From assembly GCA_943327015.2 (NCBI GenBank), contig CALPVM020000117.1, forward strand, positions 1 through 7,217: DNA of 7,217 nucleotides. The letters run 5' to 3'. Origin of the DNA: Akkermansia muciniphila (GTDB lineage: Bacteria > Pseudomonadota > Gammaproteobacteria > Burkholderiales > Burkholderiaceae_C). Position 1 is the first letter of the stretch; each line of letters opens with the position of its first letter. The translations under genes were made by a program, and so were the position numbers. Of this stretch, positions 1 through 6,788 are shown piece by piece. Under the pieces are notes generated by a model that saw only the letters and a program-made list of their open reading frames with translations, did no database searches and was not told the origin of the DNA.

Positions 1-379
1 CGATGATTGAACCAATGGCAGCAAATGCAATCAGTAATGCCACTTGTTGGCCAATGCCTGGGCCGATCAGTCCCATTAGCCACTGGTTAAGTAAGGATAG
101 CCCACCTAATAGGGTCCAGGCCAAAATAAGCAGCGCACCCCAGGCCAGCTCTAGTACGCCAAAACGCGATTGGGCGATGGTGTAGTCTGCGGCTTTTTGG
201 TGTGCTGCAAGACTAATGCGTTCGGCAAAGGCCGATGGAACGGCATTGCGGTGCTGGGCTACATGGCGCATTTGGCGTGATGCTAGCCAGAATTTGAGCA
301 GCAAATTCAGGGTTAATGCAGCAGCAAAGGCAGCAGTCATGTAAAAAGACGAACGAGAGTTGGAAATAATTTCTTGCAT
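1..379 (-). CDS. M48 family (Ste24-type) membrane metallopeptidase, N-terminal part, truncated by window edge
   Basis: Translating the minus strand from the ATG at 379-377 gives 126 uninterrupted residues reaching the left edge, so the gene continues outside the window. It opens with a hydrophobic segment (about residues 12-33), then a basic loop containing RHVAQHRNAVPSAF (38-51) and AAHQKAADYTIAQSRFG (58-74), then hydrophobic stretches at about 76-97 and 111-126. This arrangement matches the N-terminal membrane region of Ste24/CAAX-protease-like M48 peptidases, which cleave proteins at the inner membrane. The zinc motif HExxH would lie beyond the edge and cannot be seen, so activity is inferred from family only. 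No clear Shine-Dalgarno precedes the start; the ATG at residue 14 (340-338) is a possible alternative. From memory, an M48 peptidase next to orn is a common Burkholderiales arrangement, which supports the call. Confidence 0.8.
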   Translation of the reverse strand, partial: MQEIISNSRSSFYMTAAFAAALTLNLLLKFWLASRQMRHVAQHRNAVPSAFAERISLAAHQKAADYTIAQSRFGVLELAWGALLILAWTLLGGLSLLNQWLMGLIGPGIGQQVALLIAFAAIGSII

Positions 380-415
380 AATGCGGTAGTTTAGGCGATC
401 AGCGACAAAGGTACC
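380..415. promoter_or_regulatory. Short divergent intergenic region between the M48 peptidase gene and orn
   Basis: Only 36 bases separate the two divergent start codons. It holds the orn ribosome binding site (AAAGG, 407-411). That is too little room for two complete independent promoters plus leaders, so promoter elements for each gene probably extend into the opposite coding sequence. I could not pick out convincing -35/-10 pairs. Confidence 0.4.
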
Positions 416-994
416 ATGACTGAAACAATCACCCCCACCCCCACACTGGCAAAATCTGACAATAACTTGGTCTGGCTCGACTGCGAAATGACCGGCCTGG
501 AGCCCGATGATGACCGTATTATCGAAATTGCCGTGATTGTGACCGACCCCAACTTAGGCACGCGCACCGAAGGCCCGGTGTTTGTCATTCACCAGACCGA
601 TGCACAGTTGGACAAAATGGACTCCTGGAACAAAGGCACCCACGGTAAAAGCGGCCTGACCGAAAAAGTGCGTCAGTCTACGATTTCCGAGGCGCAAGCA
701 GAAGAGGCTTTGATTGCCTTTTTGATGCAGTACGTGCCCAAGGGTACTTCGCCCATGTGCGGTAACTCAATCGGCCAGGATCGGCGCTTTTTGGTCAAGT
801 ACATGCCCAAGCTGGAGGCGTTTTTTCATTACCGCAATCTTGATGTGAGTACGTTGAAAGAATTGTCTAAGCGCTGGAAACCATCTGTGTATTCGGCGTT
901 TAAAAAGCAGCAAAAGCACACCGCTTTGGCAGATATTCATGAGTCGATTGATGAGATGCTGCACTACCGCACCCACTTTTTGAAGCTGGATTAG
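416..994 (+). CDS. orn: Oligoribonuclease (3'-to-5' exoribonuclease, DEDDh family)
   Basis: The 192-residue product carries the full DEDDh exonuclease signature. Exo I is WLDCEMTGLEPDDDRIIEIA with D22 and E24. Exo II is GNSIGQDRRF with D122. Exo III is HTALADIHESIDE with H168 and D173. The NLDVST segment at 141-146 is also typical of Orn. The enzyme degrades 2-5 nt RNA fragments, including the pGpG left from c-di-GMP breakdown, to mononucleotides in the cytoplasm, using two metal ions held by the acidic residues. Length is close to the E. coli protein (181 residues); the difference is mostly a Thr/Pro-containing N-terminal extension of about 10 residues. The ATG at 416 is preceded by AAAGG at 407-411 with a short 4-base spacer. 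The gene diverges from the M48 peptidase, so its promoter must lie in or overlap that gene's 5' end. Confidence 0.97.
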   Translation: MTETITPTPTLAKSDNNLVWLDCEMTGLEPDDDRIIEIAVIVTDPNLGTRTEGPVFVIHQTDAQLDKMDSWNKGTHGKSGLTEKVRQSTISEAQAEEALIAFLMQYVPKGTSPMCGNSIGQDRRFLVKYMPKLEAFFHYRNLDVSTLKELSKRWKPSVYSAFKKQQKHTALADIHESIDEMLHYRTHFLKLD

Positions 995-1205
995 GTAGAA
1001 ACCCGAATTCATGGCATAATCTAATGCTGCGCTGCAACCAGTGGCGCATTTGTGCATCTCCCTTCATTCACCGGGCTTACAGACAAGAGCCCCAAGCGCT
1101 GGCATAACGCCAAGCTACAAAGCGCAGGTTTCGTTTGATGGTTGATGTTTTTTAACCGTAAACGGAGCTTCCTCGCATTTTGAGGCGCTCGCGTGAAAGA
1201 AAACT
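995..1205 (+). promoter_or_regulatory. Leader/promoter region upstream of the DEAD-box helicase
   Basis: This 211-base stretch between orn and the helicase has no credible coding sequence. It contains a CATAAT hexamer at 1015-1020 that fits a -10 box by composition, but no good -35 sits 16-18 bases upstream, so the promoter is unassigned. Imperfect inverted repeats occur at about 1095-1116 (AGC..TGGC / GCCA..GCT) and about 1026-1047 (TGCGC / GCGCA); neither is followed by a T-run, so no intrinsic terminator for orn is evident. A cleaner hairpin at 1165-1190 is listed separately. A long structured leader is plausible for an RNA helicase gene, but that is inference. Confidence 0.4.
1165..1190 (+). 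promoter_or_regulatory. Hairpin in the helicase 5' leader
   Basis: GAGC (1165-1168) pairs with GCTC (1187-1190) and CCTC (1171-1174) pairs with GAGG (1182-1185), leaving a 7-base loop GCATTTT and a small 2x1 internal loop. The stem ends 15 bases before the ATG at 1206, next to the weak purine-rich ribosome binding site (GAAAGAAA). No T-run follows, so it is not a terminator. A role in translational control of the helicase is possible but unproven. Confidence 0.4.
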
Positions 1206-3044
1206 ATGACTGACACTTTTAACGTGGCGGGCGACTTTGCGCCTGCAGAAAACTTTACTACTTCCAATACAGACACTGTGCATGCGGATACCCAGCATGA
1301 TGCTGAAGACGTAGATACGCCTAACGGCTTTGTAGAATTGGGTTTGGCGCCTGAACTGGTGCAGGCTGTGAAAGATTTGGGTTACACCCAGCCTACCCAA
1401 GTTCAGCAAAAAACCATTCCGCTTGCCTTGCCTGGAACGGCAACCAATGCTAAAGCAAACCAGTACATTGATTTGATGGTTTCCAGCCAAACCGGCAGCG
1501 GAAAAACTGCGGCATTTTTACTGCCGGTGCTGCACACTTTATTGGCTCAGCAAGCCCAAGCTGCTGACAATGAGCGCGCCGAATTTGATAAGGCCGTGGC
1601 CGATGCCGCCGCGCAAGGTTTACCAGCGCCCAAGCGTTCTAAGCGCAAAGACCCAACCAATCCGCGTAATTTTAAAGCAGCCACGCCGGGCGCCTTGATT
1701 CTGTGCCCCACCCGCGAATTGGCACAACAGGTTGCCAACGATGCGATTGACCTGGTCAAGCACTGCCGTGGTTTGCGTATTGCCAATATTGTGGGCGGCA
1801 TGCCTTACCAGTTGCAAATTGCTAAGTTGCAGAATGCCAATCTTGTGGTTGCTACCCCCGGCCGTTTGCTGGACTTGCAACGTTCCATGCAAATCAAGCT
1901 GGACCAAGTGCAGTTTTTGGTAGTGGACGAAGCCGACCGTATGCTGGATCTGGGTTTTTCAGACGACTTAGCTGAGGTGAATCAACTCACCATCAACCGC
2001 CAGCAAACCATGATGTTCAGTGCTACGTTTGCACCGCGCATTCAACAATTGGCAGCACGTGTGATGCGTGAGCCACAGCGTGTAACGATTGATAGCCCAC
2101 AAGAGAAACACGTCAACATCAAACAAGTGCTGTTCTGGGCAGACAATGCCCAGCATAAGCGCCAATTGTTAGACCATTGGCTGCGTGACACAACTATTAA
2201 TCAGGCAATTGTGTTTGCCAGCACCCAAATTGAGTGCGATGGCCTGGCCAACGATTTACAGCAAGACGGTTTTTCTGCCGTGGCCTTGCATGGTGCATTG
2301 AGCCAAGGTTTGCGTAACCGCCGCTTGATGGCATTGCGTCAAGGGCAAGTGCAAATTCTGGTGGCCACCGATGTGGCTGCGCGTGGTATTGACGTGCCTA
2401 CCATCAGCCACGTGTTTAACTTTGGCCTACCCATGAAGGCCGAAGACTACACGCACCGTATTGGTCGTACTGGCCGTGCCGGACGCGATGGTATTGCGGT
2501 AACGTTTGCCGAATTCCGCGATCGCCGCAAGATTTTTGATATTGAGGCTTATAGCCGTCAGCAGTTTAAGGCCGAAACTGTGCCGGGTATGGAGCCTAAG
2601 CAGCGCATGCCTGAATCGCGTCCCGGTTCCAATTTTGGTGGTCGTAACAGCCGTGGCGGCTCTGAGGGCCATTCACGCGATCGTAAATTCGGTGCACCGC
2701 GTGAGGGTGGTTTTGGTGGTGGGCGTGGTGGATTCGCCGGCAAACCCGGTGGTAGCCGTGAGTTCAGCGGTGCTGCACGCGAAGGCTTTAGCTATGAGCG
2801 TAAAGGCGGTTTTAACGACCGTTTTAGCGAACGCTCGAACGAGCGCTCTCATGATCGCTCAGAAGGCCGTCCTGCGGGTCGTGGTGAGTTTGCCGCGAAG
2901 CCTGATTTTCATGCGCCACGTACTGATTTTGCACCGCGTAAACCTACCCTGAGCAAGCCCAGCGGTTTTGCTAAACCCGGCAACGGTGGCAAGGTGTTTA
3001 CACCCCGTGATGCCAAAAAGCGCACTGCGCGCAATTTTGACTAA
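1206..3044 (+). CDS. DEAD-box ATP-dependent RNA helicase with Arg/Gly-rich C-terminal tail
   Basis: All canonical superfamily 2 DEAD-box motifs are present in order in the 612-residue product: Q motif region (GF at 41-42, TQPTQVQQ 61-68), motif I SQTGSGKT (94-101), Ia PTRELAQ (168-174), GG (197-198), Ib TPGR (217-220), II DEAD (241-244), III SAT (272-274), IV VFAST (336-340), V ATDVAARGID (387-396), VI HRIGRTGR (417-424). It should unwind or remodel structured RNA, for example in ribosome assembly, RNA decay or cold adaptation. Residues 465-612 are low-complexity, rich in Gly, Arg, Ser and Phe (GGFGGGRGGF and similar), a likely disordered RNA-binding tail. An insert of about 45 residues with a basic patch (KRSKRK, 143-148) lies between motifs I and Ia. 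The N-terminal 40 residues are acidic and Thr-rich. The ATG at 1206 follows a weak GAAAGAA. RhlE- or DeaD-like; I do not assign a specific symbol. Confidence 0.96.
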   Translation: MTDTFNVAGDFAPAENFTTSNTDTVHADTQHDAEDVDTPNGFVELGLAPELVQAVKDLGYTQPTQVQQKTIPLALPGTATNAKANQYIDLMVSSQTGSGKTAAFLLPVLHTLLAQQAQAADNERAEFDKAVADAAAQGLPAPKRSKRKDPTNPRNFKAATPGALILCPTRELAQQVANDAIDLVKHCRGLRIANIVGGMPYQLQIAKLQNANLVVATPGRLLDLQRSMQIKLDQVQFLVVDEADRMLDLGFSDDLAEVNQLTINRQQTMMFSATFAPRIQQLAARVMREPQRVTIDSPQEKHVNIKQVLFWADNAQHKRQLLDHWLRDTTINQAIVFASTQIECDGLANDLQQDGFSAVALHGALSQGLRNRRLMALRQGQVQILVATDVAARGIDVPTISHVFNFGLPMKAEDYTHRIGRTGRAGRDGIAVTFAEFRDRRKIFDIEAYSRQQFKAETVPGMEPKQRMPESRPGSNFGGRNSRGGSEGHSRDRKFGAPREGGFGGGRGGFAGKPGGSREFSGAAREGFSYERKGGFNDRFSERSNERSHDRSEGRPAGRGEFAAKPDFHAPRTDFAPRKPTLSKPSGFAKPGNGGKVFTPRDAKKRTARNFD

Positions 3045-3053
3045 AAACGGTAT

Positions 3054-3923
3054 TTAGGCCATGCCATTGCGGCGGGCCAGTTCTGCAAACAGGGCTGATT
3101 GATCAAGGTTCACAAAACCTTGGTCAATCGCTTGGCTGTAGAGTTGCTCCAGCAGCGTGGTAATTGGGGCATTAAACCCTGACTCCTGTGCTGTTTGCAA
3201 GGCGTTACGCAGGTCTTTGCGTTGCACCGTCATTCGCCCTTTGGGAGCAAAATCGCGCTCAACCATGCGCTGTCCATGGACTTGCAAAATGCGGCTGTCG
3301 GCAAAACCACCTGTTATTGCCTCGCGCACTTTGGCAGGGTCGGCTCCACCGCGTTCACACAATAGCAGTGCCTCGGCAACAGCGCCGATGGTAATACCTA
3401 CAATCATCTGGTTAGCCAGTTTGGCCAGTTGACCACAGCCGGTAGGGCCCACTAAAGTGGTTTTGCCCAGCACCTGGAGCACCTCTTGTGCCCGTTCCAG
3501 ATCAGCCGCTGAGCCCCCTACCATAATAGCCAAGTTACCTTGCTCTGCACCCAAAGTTCCGCCTGATACTGGGGCGTCCAAATATGCTACACCCCGTTGG
3601 GCAATCCGCTTTGCATGGTCACGCGCTTGGCTGGGGGTAATGGACGACATATCAATCCACAAGCTACCTCGAAACATTGCTGTGTCCGTACCTTGTTCGA
3701 ATATAACAGACTCGACTACGCCGCCATCTTCTAGCATGGTAATGGTTATTTCAGCTGAACGGACTGCATCGCTAGCAGTGGAGTGAACAATTGCGCCATG
3801 CCTAGCCAATGGCTGGGCTTTACTGGCTGTGCGGTTCCAGACATGGACCGAATGACCTGCAGCACAAAGCCGTGCAGCCATTGGGTGCCCCATTAATCCG
3901 ATGCCTAATATAGCGACTTGCAT
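3054..3923 (-). CDS. NAD(P)-dependent oxidoreductase of the 3-hydroxyisobutyrate dehydrogenase / tartronate semialdehyde reductase family
   Basis: The 289-residue protein has the normal length and all landmarks of the beta-hydroxyacid dehydrogenase family. The N-terminal Rossmann motif is GIGLMGHPMAARL (7-19). WNRT at 29-32 lies at the end of the second strand, where Arg-Thr favours NADP(H) over NAD(H) by family precedent. The substrate-binding signature is DAPVSGGTLGAEQGNLAIMV (116-135). The catalytic lysine is K168 in KLANQMIVG (168-176), with N171 nearby, and KDLRNA (236-241) matches the conserved C-terminal KD. Such enzymes interconvert a beta-hydroxyacid and its semialdehyde in the cytoplasm (3-hydroxyisobutyrate, tartronate semialdehyde, gamma-hydroxybutyrate and relatives); the substrate cannot be read from the sequence. 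The ATG at 3923-3921 has GGAA (3932-3935) 8 bases upstream. It is convergent with the helicase and has no pathway partners in the window. Confidence 0.92.
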   Translation of the reverse strand: MQVAILGIGLMGHPMAARLCAAGHSVHVWNRTASKAQPLARHGAIVHSTASDAVRSAEITITMLEDGGVVESVIFEQGTDTAMFRGSLWIDMSSITPSQARDHAKRIAQRGVAYLDAPVSGGTLGAEQGNLAIMVGGSAADLERAQEVLQVLGKTTLVGPTGCGQLAKLANQMIVGITIGAVAEALLLCERGGADPAKVREAITGGFADSRILQVHGQRMVERDFAPKGRMTVQRKDLRNALQTAQESGFNAPITTLLEQLYSQAIDQGFVNLDQSALFAELARRNGMA

Positions 3924-3943
3924 AAGAATTGTTCCAAGCTAAA

Positions 3944-3964
3944 GGGTTAATTGGGGTCAGAACC
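3944..3964. repeat. REP-like motif containing TTAATTGGGGTCAGAACC
   Basis: The stretch has a GGTT (3945-3948) / AACC (3961-3964) stem with GGGGTCAG near the 3' side of the loop. GGGGTCAGA adjoining AATTAA-type sequence recalls the repetitive extragenic palindromes associated with REP-associated tyrosine transposases in many proteobacteria. The resemblance is from memory and no transposase gene is present in the window. It lies just upstream of the dehydrogenase start. Confidence 0.35.
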
Positions 3965-4026
3965 TTATTACTAGATGGGTAGGTTGAATTAAGTCTTTGA
4001 TTGCTTTCCACGGCAGAGGATATGCT

Positions 4027-4084
4027 GGCATTTTGCTACGTGTCCCCCGGCCTTCGGACTCCTCCTTGACCTCCGCAAAATGCC
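4027..4084. repeat. Perfect 10-bp inverted repeat (GGCATTTTGC ... GCAAAATGCC) enclosing a C-rich hairpin
   Basis: The left arm is 4027-4036 and the right arm 4075-4084, exact reverse complements separated by 38 bases. Inside the loop, GTCC (4042-4045) can pair with GGAC (4056-4059), or alternatively CCG (4047-4049) with CGG (4055-4057), giving a nested cruciform or two-level stem. The organisation resembles small palindromic intergenic repeats or MITE-like elements. No T-run follows either arm on the minus strand, so it is not a standard intrinsic terminator, although it could slow or end transcription leaving the kinase gene. Whether it is multicopy cannot be seen from one window. Confidence 0.55.
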
Positions 4085-4117
4085 CGGACAGCCCCAGCCT
4101 CGGTTACGAAGGTTGCA

Positions 4118-6634
4118 TTATGTGGTGTAGGGCAGAATGACAGTAAATGTAGTACCCGCGCCGACTTCTGTTAGCACTTCAATCCTGCCTTTGTGCGTTT
4201 CAATAATCTTTTTGGCAATTGATAAGCCCATGCCACCACCTTCGCCGGAGGTGCGGGTGGTAAAAAAGGGCTCATAAATCCGGTCTTTAATGTCCGGGGC
4301 AATGCCGCAGCCAAAGTCGGCAATGCGGATCTCTACGTTGTTATCAAAAGCCCGCAGACCGATCAAGATAACGCCTTGGTGGTTGCTGGCATACAGCGCG
4401 TTGATGATGATGTGCATCCACACCTGCTGCAATGCCTCGGGGTCGCAGCGTAGCGGGGCAACGTCCTGGTAGTTACGTACAATATCCACATCTTGGAGTT
4501 TGCTCTCTAGTGCACAAATGGCCTTTTCTATACTTTGGTACACCGGGTTTTCAAACTTCGAGGTAGTGCGGTCGTTGCCTGATAGCTCCTTGAGCGAAGC
4601 CACCAAACGGGCAATTTTGGCAGCCGCAACATTGATATTACTGGTACTGGAAAGTACGTCCGCCACCCCGGTGGCGACACTCAAAATAAGGTCTGTATGT
4701 GGGCTGGTGAGCAGCGGTAAATAATCTTGCGTATTGGAAAACGCTCGTAATCTCACAATGAGCCGTGCCTTGCGAATGGCTCCTTCTACACCGGCGGCTT
4801 CCAGTTCTGCATTGACTTTTTTGGTCAGTGCGCGTTCATCGCGGGTACTGAGTGCGAAATCGGTACCTCGGGTTTGGCTAATTAAGTTTAAAAACAAATC
4901 GCGGTGTTCCGGGCTGATAGCCTGCAGCAGTTTGGGCATGTGCGCCAGTGTGGCTTCCATCGAGTCAGACACCGTAATACCGCTGGACTGTATGGCACTG
5001 ATGGGTGTGTTTATTTCGTGCGCCACGTTGCTTACCAATAAACCCAGAGAGGCCATTTTTTCGGCAGCAATCAGATGGGTTTGGGTGGATTGCAGGTCGG
5101 CAAGGGCTTGGGCGGTTTGTTGCCGAGCCAATTCGGCCTCGTGTCGTTGACTTTCTGCCTGTTGCTGTGCGGTAAGGGCTTGTTCTTTGGAGTGCTCGGC
5201 CTGGGTTTTGGCTGCTTCCGCTTTTATACGCAAATCGTCTGCTACGTTATAGGCATGCAATATTTCGCTATTGGCAGATGCCAATTCGGCTGTGCGTTCC
5301 TTAACTTTTCGTGACAATTCATGTTCTGAAAGTCGCAAACCTTCTGCAATTTTTCTTTGCGCTTCTAATAGATTGGCTTGTGTGGTTTTAATACGGTCTG
5401 CTAGTGCAAAAGAAAGCAAGATAAACTCAATGGCGGAACCTATTTGGGGAGCATTAATAGTAAAACCATTATTTGTTATCCAGCTCAGATTGACGCCCAT
5501 TCTAATTAAAGTGCCTAATATAAAAACGAACCAAGCAGCGAGATAAATGTAGGCAATTCGTACTCTCTGTAAGGAAAAATACACGCCAGAGCCAATTAGA
5601 ATAATTGCCCAAAAAATCGCCAATGAAAAAACAGTTTTAATTGATGTTGAATATTTAAGTAGCCAAGGTATAAACAAAGTAGCAATAAATAGAAATATCA
5701 GAACTGTGCTGGATTTATACCAATGTGGCGAGGTGGTTTGTAAATCAAGTAATTTTGATGTAAAAAGCAATGAAGTTATGCCGGTACATGAAATTAAAAA
5801 GGGTAAAATGGAATCAGCAAAACCGATTTTGTCTATCCATAACAATGAATAACCTAATCCGCTTAGCGCGCACTGCACAAAACCAAAGCTCATTAAGAAA
5901 AGTGAATAACTCAAGTACGCTGCTGAGCGGGTAGTTGTAGCTATTAAGCCGTTGTAAATCAGCATTACCAGCAGTGCTCCAAAGTAAAGAGCCTGTAACG
6001 TGTTGTCTGATAGACGCATTTCTGTAAATGCAGCTTCGCTATAAAGTGTTAGTGGAAACTGCATGGAGGCACTAGACAGCACTCGAAGCCAGCAAGTCTG
6101 TGCAGTTGGGAAAATTTTAAAAGCTGGTTCCCGGTAACTGGTAGGCCATTCAGCACGGGGCACATGGTCACCGGTGCGTTGCTGTACCACAATTTGACCG
6201 CTAGCATCGGTACACCAAAGCTCGGCAAAGTCAGTTTGGGCATAGGCCAGGGTCAGGTACAGCGGGCCAAGCGTATGGGCATTGTTTTTTGGCCGTAAGT
6301 CGTTCAAAGAAAAGCGTGCCCAAAAGGCGCTTTCGGTATAGCCAAAACTGGGACTGACTTTGGTAGATGGAACAAACTTTGCAGCAGAATCCGGCGCGCT
6401 GATTTGATTGAAAGTTAATTGCCCGTTGATATCTTCAAAGATGGCAATATCAAGTCCGATTTTTCTCTCTGAAAACCCAGCCGCGATTTGAGCTTGGGCT
6501 GTAAGAGCCCAGAAAAATAACAAAGAGGCGAGGATGTAGTTACTGTATAAAAAGCTCTTAAAAAGGCTTAAGACAGGACTAGAATCTCGCGATGGACTTT
6601 GCGTGGTGGGGCTGGTCACGAGGAACAGCTGCAT
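4118..6634 (-). CDS. Membrane sensor histidine kinase with 7TMR-DISM sensor module (orphan)
   Basis: Counted from the ATG at 6634-6632, the product is 838 residues. A signal-peptide-like segment ends in ALTAQA (43-48). A periplasmic domain follows (about 50-205) of the 7TMR-DISMED2 type. Seven hydrophobic segments lie at about 212-232, 238-259, 270-293, 308-326, 332-355, 359-383 and 394-416, the last ending in EFILLSFALADRIK, typical of 7TMR-DISM_7TM. An Ala/Gln-rich coiled coil follows (421-521), then the H box AEKMASLGLLVSNVAHEINTP with phospho-acceptor H539. The C-terminal ATPase has the N box (N745), G1 DFGCGIAPD, F box YEPFFTT and G2 GEGGGMGLS. It presumably senses a periplasmic or membrane ligand and phosphorylates a response regulator; no receiver domain or regulator gene is in the window. 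The H-to-N-box interval is unusually long and the membrane part is AT-rich. The frame is open to an ATG at 6871, but that start would lie inside the neighbouring gene; 6634 has AAGAG upstream and leaves a signal peptide near the N-terminus. Confidence 0.93.
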   Translation of the reverse strand: MQLFLVTSPTTQSPSRDSSPVLSLFKSFLYSNYILASLLFFWALTAQAQIAAGFSERKIGLDIAIFEDINGQLTFNQISAPDSAAKFVPSTKVSPSFGYTESAFWARFSLNDLRPKNNAHTLGPLYLTLAYAQTDFAELWCTDASGQIVVQQRTGDHVPRAEWPTSYREPAFKIFPTAQTCWLRVLSSASMQFPLTLYSEAAFTEMRLSDNTLQALYFGALLVMLIYNGLIATTTRSAAYLSYSLFLMSFGFVQCALSGLGYSLLWIDKIGFADSILPFLISCTGITSLLFTSKLLDLQTTSPHWYKSSTVLIFLFIATLFIPWLLKYSTSIKTVFSLAIFWAIILIGSGVYFSLQRVRIAYIYLAAWFVFILGTLIRMGVNLSWITNNGFTINAPQIGSAIEFILLSFALADRIKTTQANLLEAQRKIAEGLRLSEHELSRKVKERTAELASANSEILHAYNVADDLRIKAEAAKTQAEHSKEQALTAQQQAESQRHEAELARQQTAQALADLQSTQTHLIAAEKMASLGLLVSNVAHEINTPISAIQSSGITVSDSMEATLAHMPKLLQAISPEHRDLFLNLISQTRGTDFALSTRDERALTKKVNAELEAAGVEGAIRKARLIVRLRAFSNTQDYLPLLTSPHTDLILSVATGVADVLSSTSNINVAAAKIARLVASLKELSGNDRTTSKFENPVYQSIEKAICALESKLQDVDIVRNYQDVAPLRCDPEALQQVWMHIIINALYASNHQGVILIGLRAFDNNVEIRIADFGCGIAPDIKDRIYEPFFTTRTSGEGGGMGLSIAKKIIETHKGRIEVLTEVGAGTTFTVILPYTT

Positions 6635-6788
6635 CAAGCTCTTTTGTCGAGCTTTGAGGTCAATGTTGTTGCTAGTAATGGTAATATGTGGATGGCGCAT
6701 ACAGCGCGTAGCATAATAGCAAATGATGTTGATTTGGCGATGATTTGTTGAAAAAACATTATCGTTTTCTCTGTTTATGCGCGATTTT
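6635..6788 (-). promoter_or_regulatory. Probable promoter and leader region of the sensor kinase
   Basis: These 154 bases separate the end of the PD-(D/E)XK gene from the preferred kinase start. The minus strand contains an AT-rich stretch with a TATTAT -10-like hexamer near 6710-6715, without a convincing -35. The weak ribosome binding site AAGAG lies a few bases before the ATG at 6634. The spacing suggests the kinase has its own promoter, but this is inference. Confidence 0.3.

Larger units (their letters stand above)
3924..4117. other. Intergenic spacer between the sensor kinase and the dehydrogenase, repeat-like
   Basis: These 194 bases carry no recognisable gene. On the minus strand a frame open from a TAA near 4110 to the TGA at 3957-3959 contains one internal ATG (4031-4029, 24 residues), with no family match known to me. 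The spacer holds the inverted repeat at 4027-4084 and the REP-like motif at 3944-3964, listed separately. Since both flanking genes run leftward, any dehydrogenase promoter should lie here or in the end of the kinase gene, unless transcription reads through from the kinase. Confidence 0.5.

Noticed and set aside
2506..2952. Plus-strand ORF of 148 codons inside the helicase tail
   Set aside because: Produced by the repetitive Gly/Arg-coding tail read in another frame; hydrophobic low-complexity product with no start signal.
3041..3057. CTAAA / TTTAG inverted repeat spanning both convergent stop codons as a bidirectional terminator
   Set aside because: The stem is only 5 bp and A/T-dominated, largely a by-product of two facing TAA stops; too weak to call a terminator.
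3820..4011. Minus-strand ORF of 63 codons overlapping the dehydrogenase start
   Set aside because: It lies in another frame over the conserved Rossmann motif of the dehydrogenase and shows no family features; a shadow ORF.
3957..4031. 24-codon minus-strand ORF inside the intergenic repeat-like spacer
   Set aside because: No ribosome binding site, no recognised family, and its ATG lies within an arm of the inverted repeat; probably chance.
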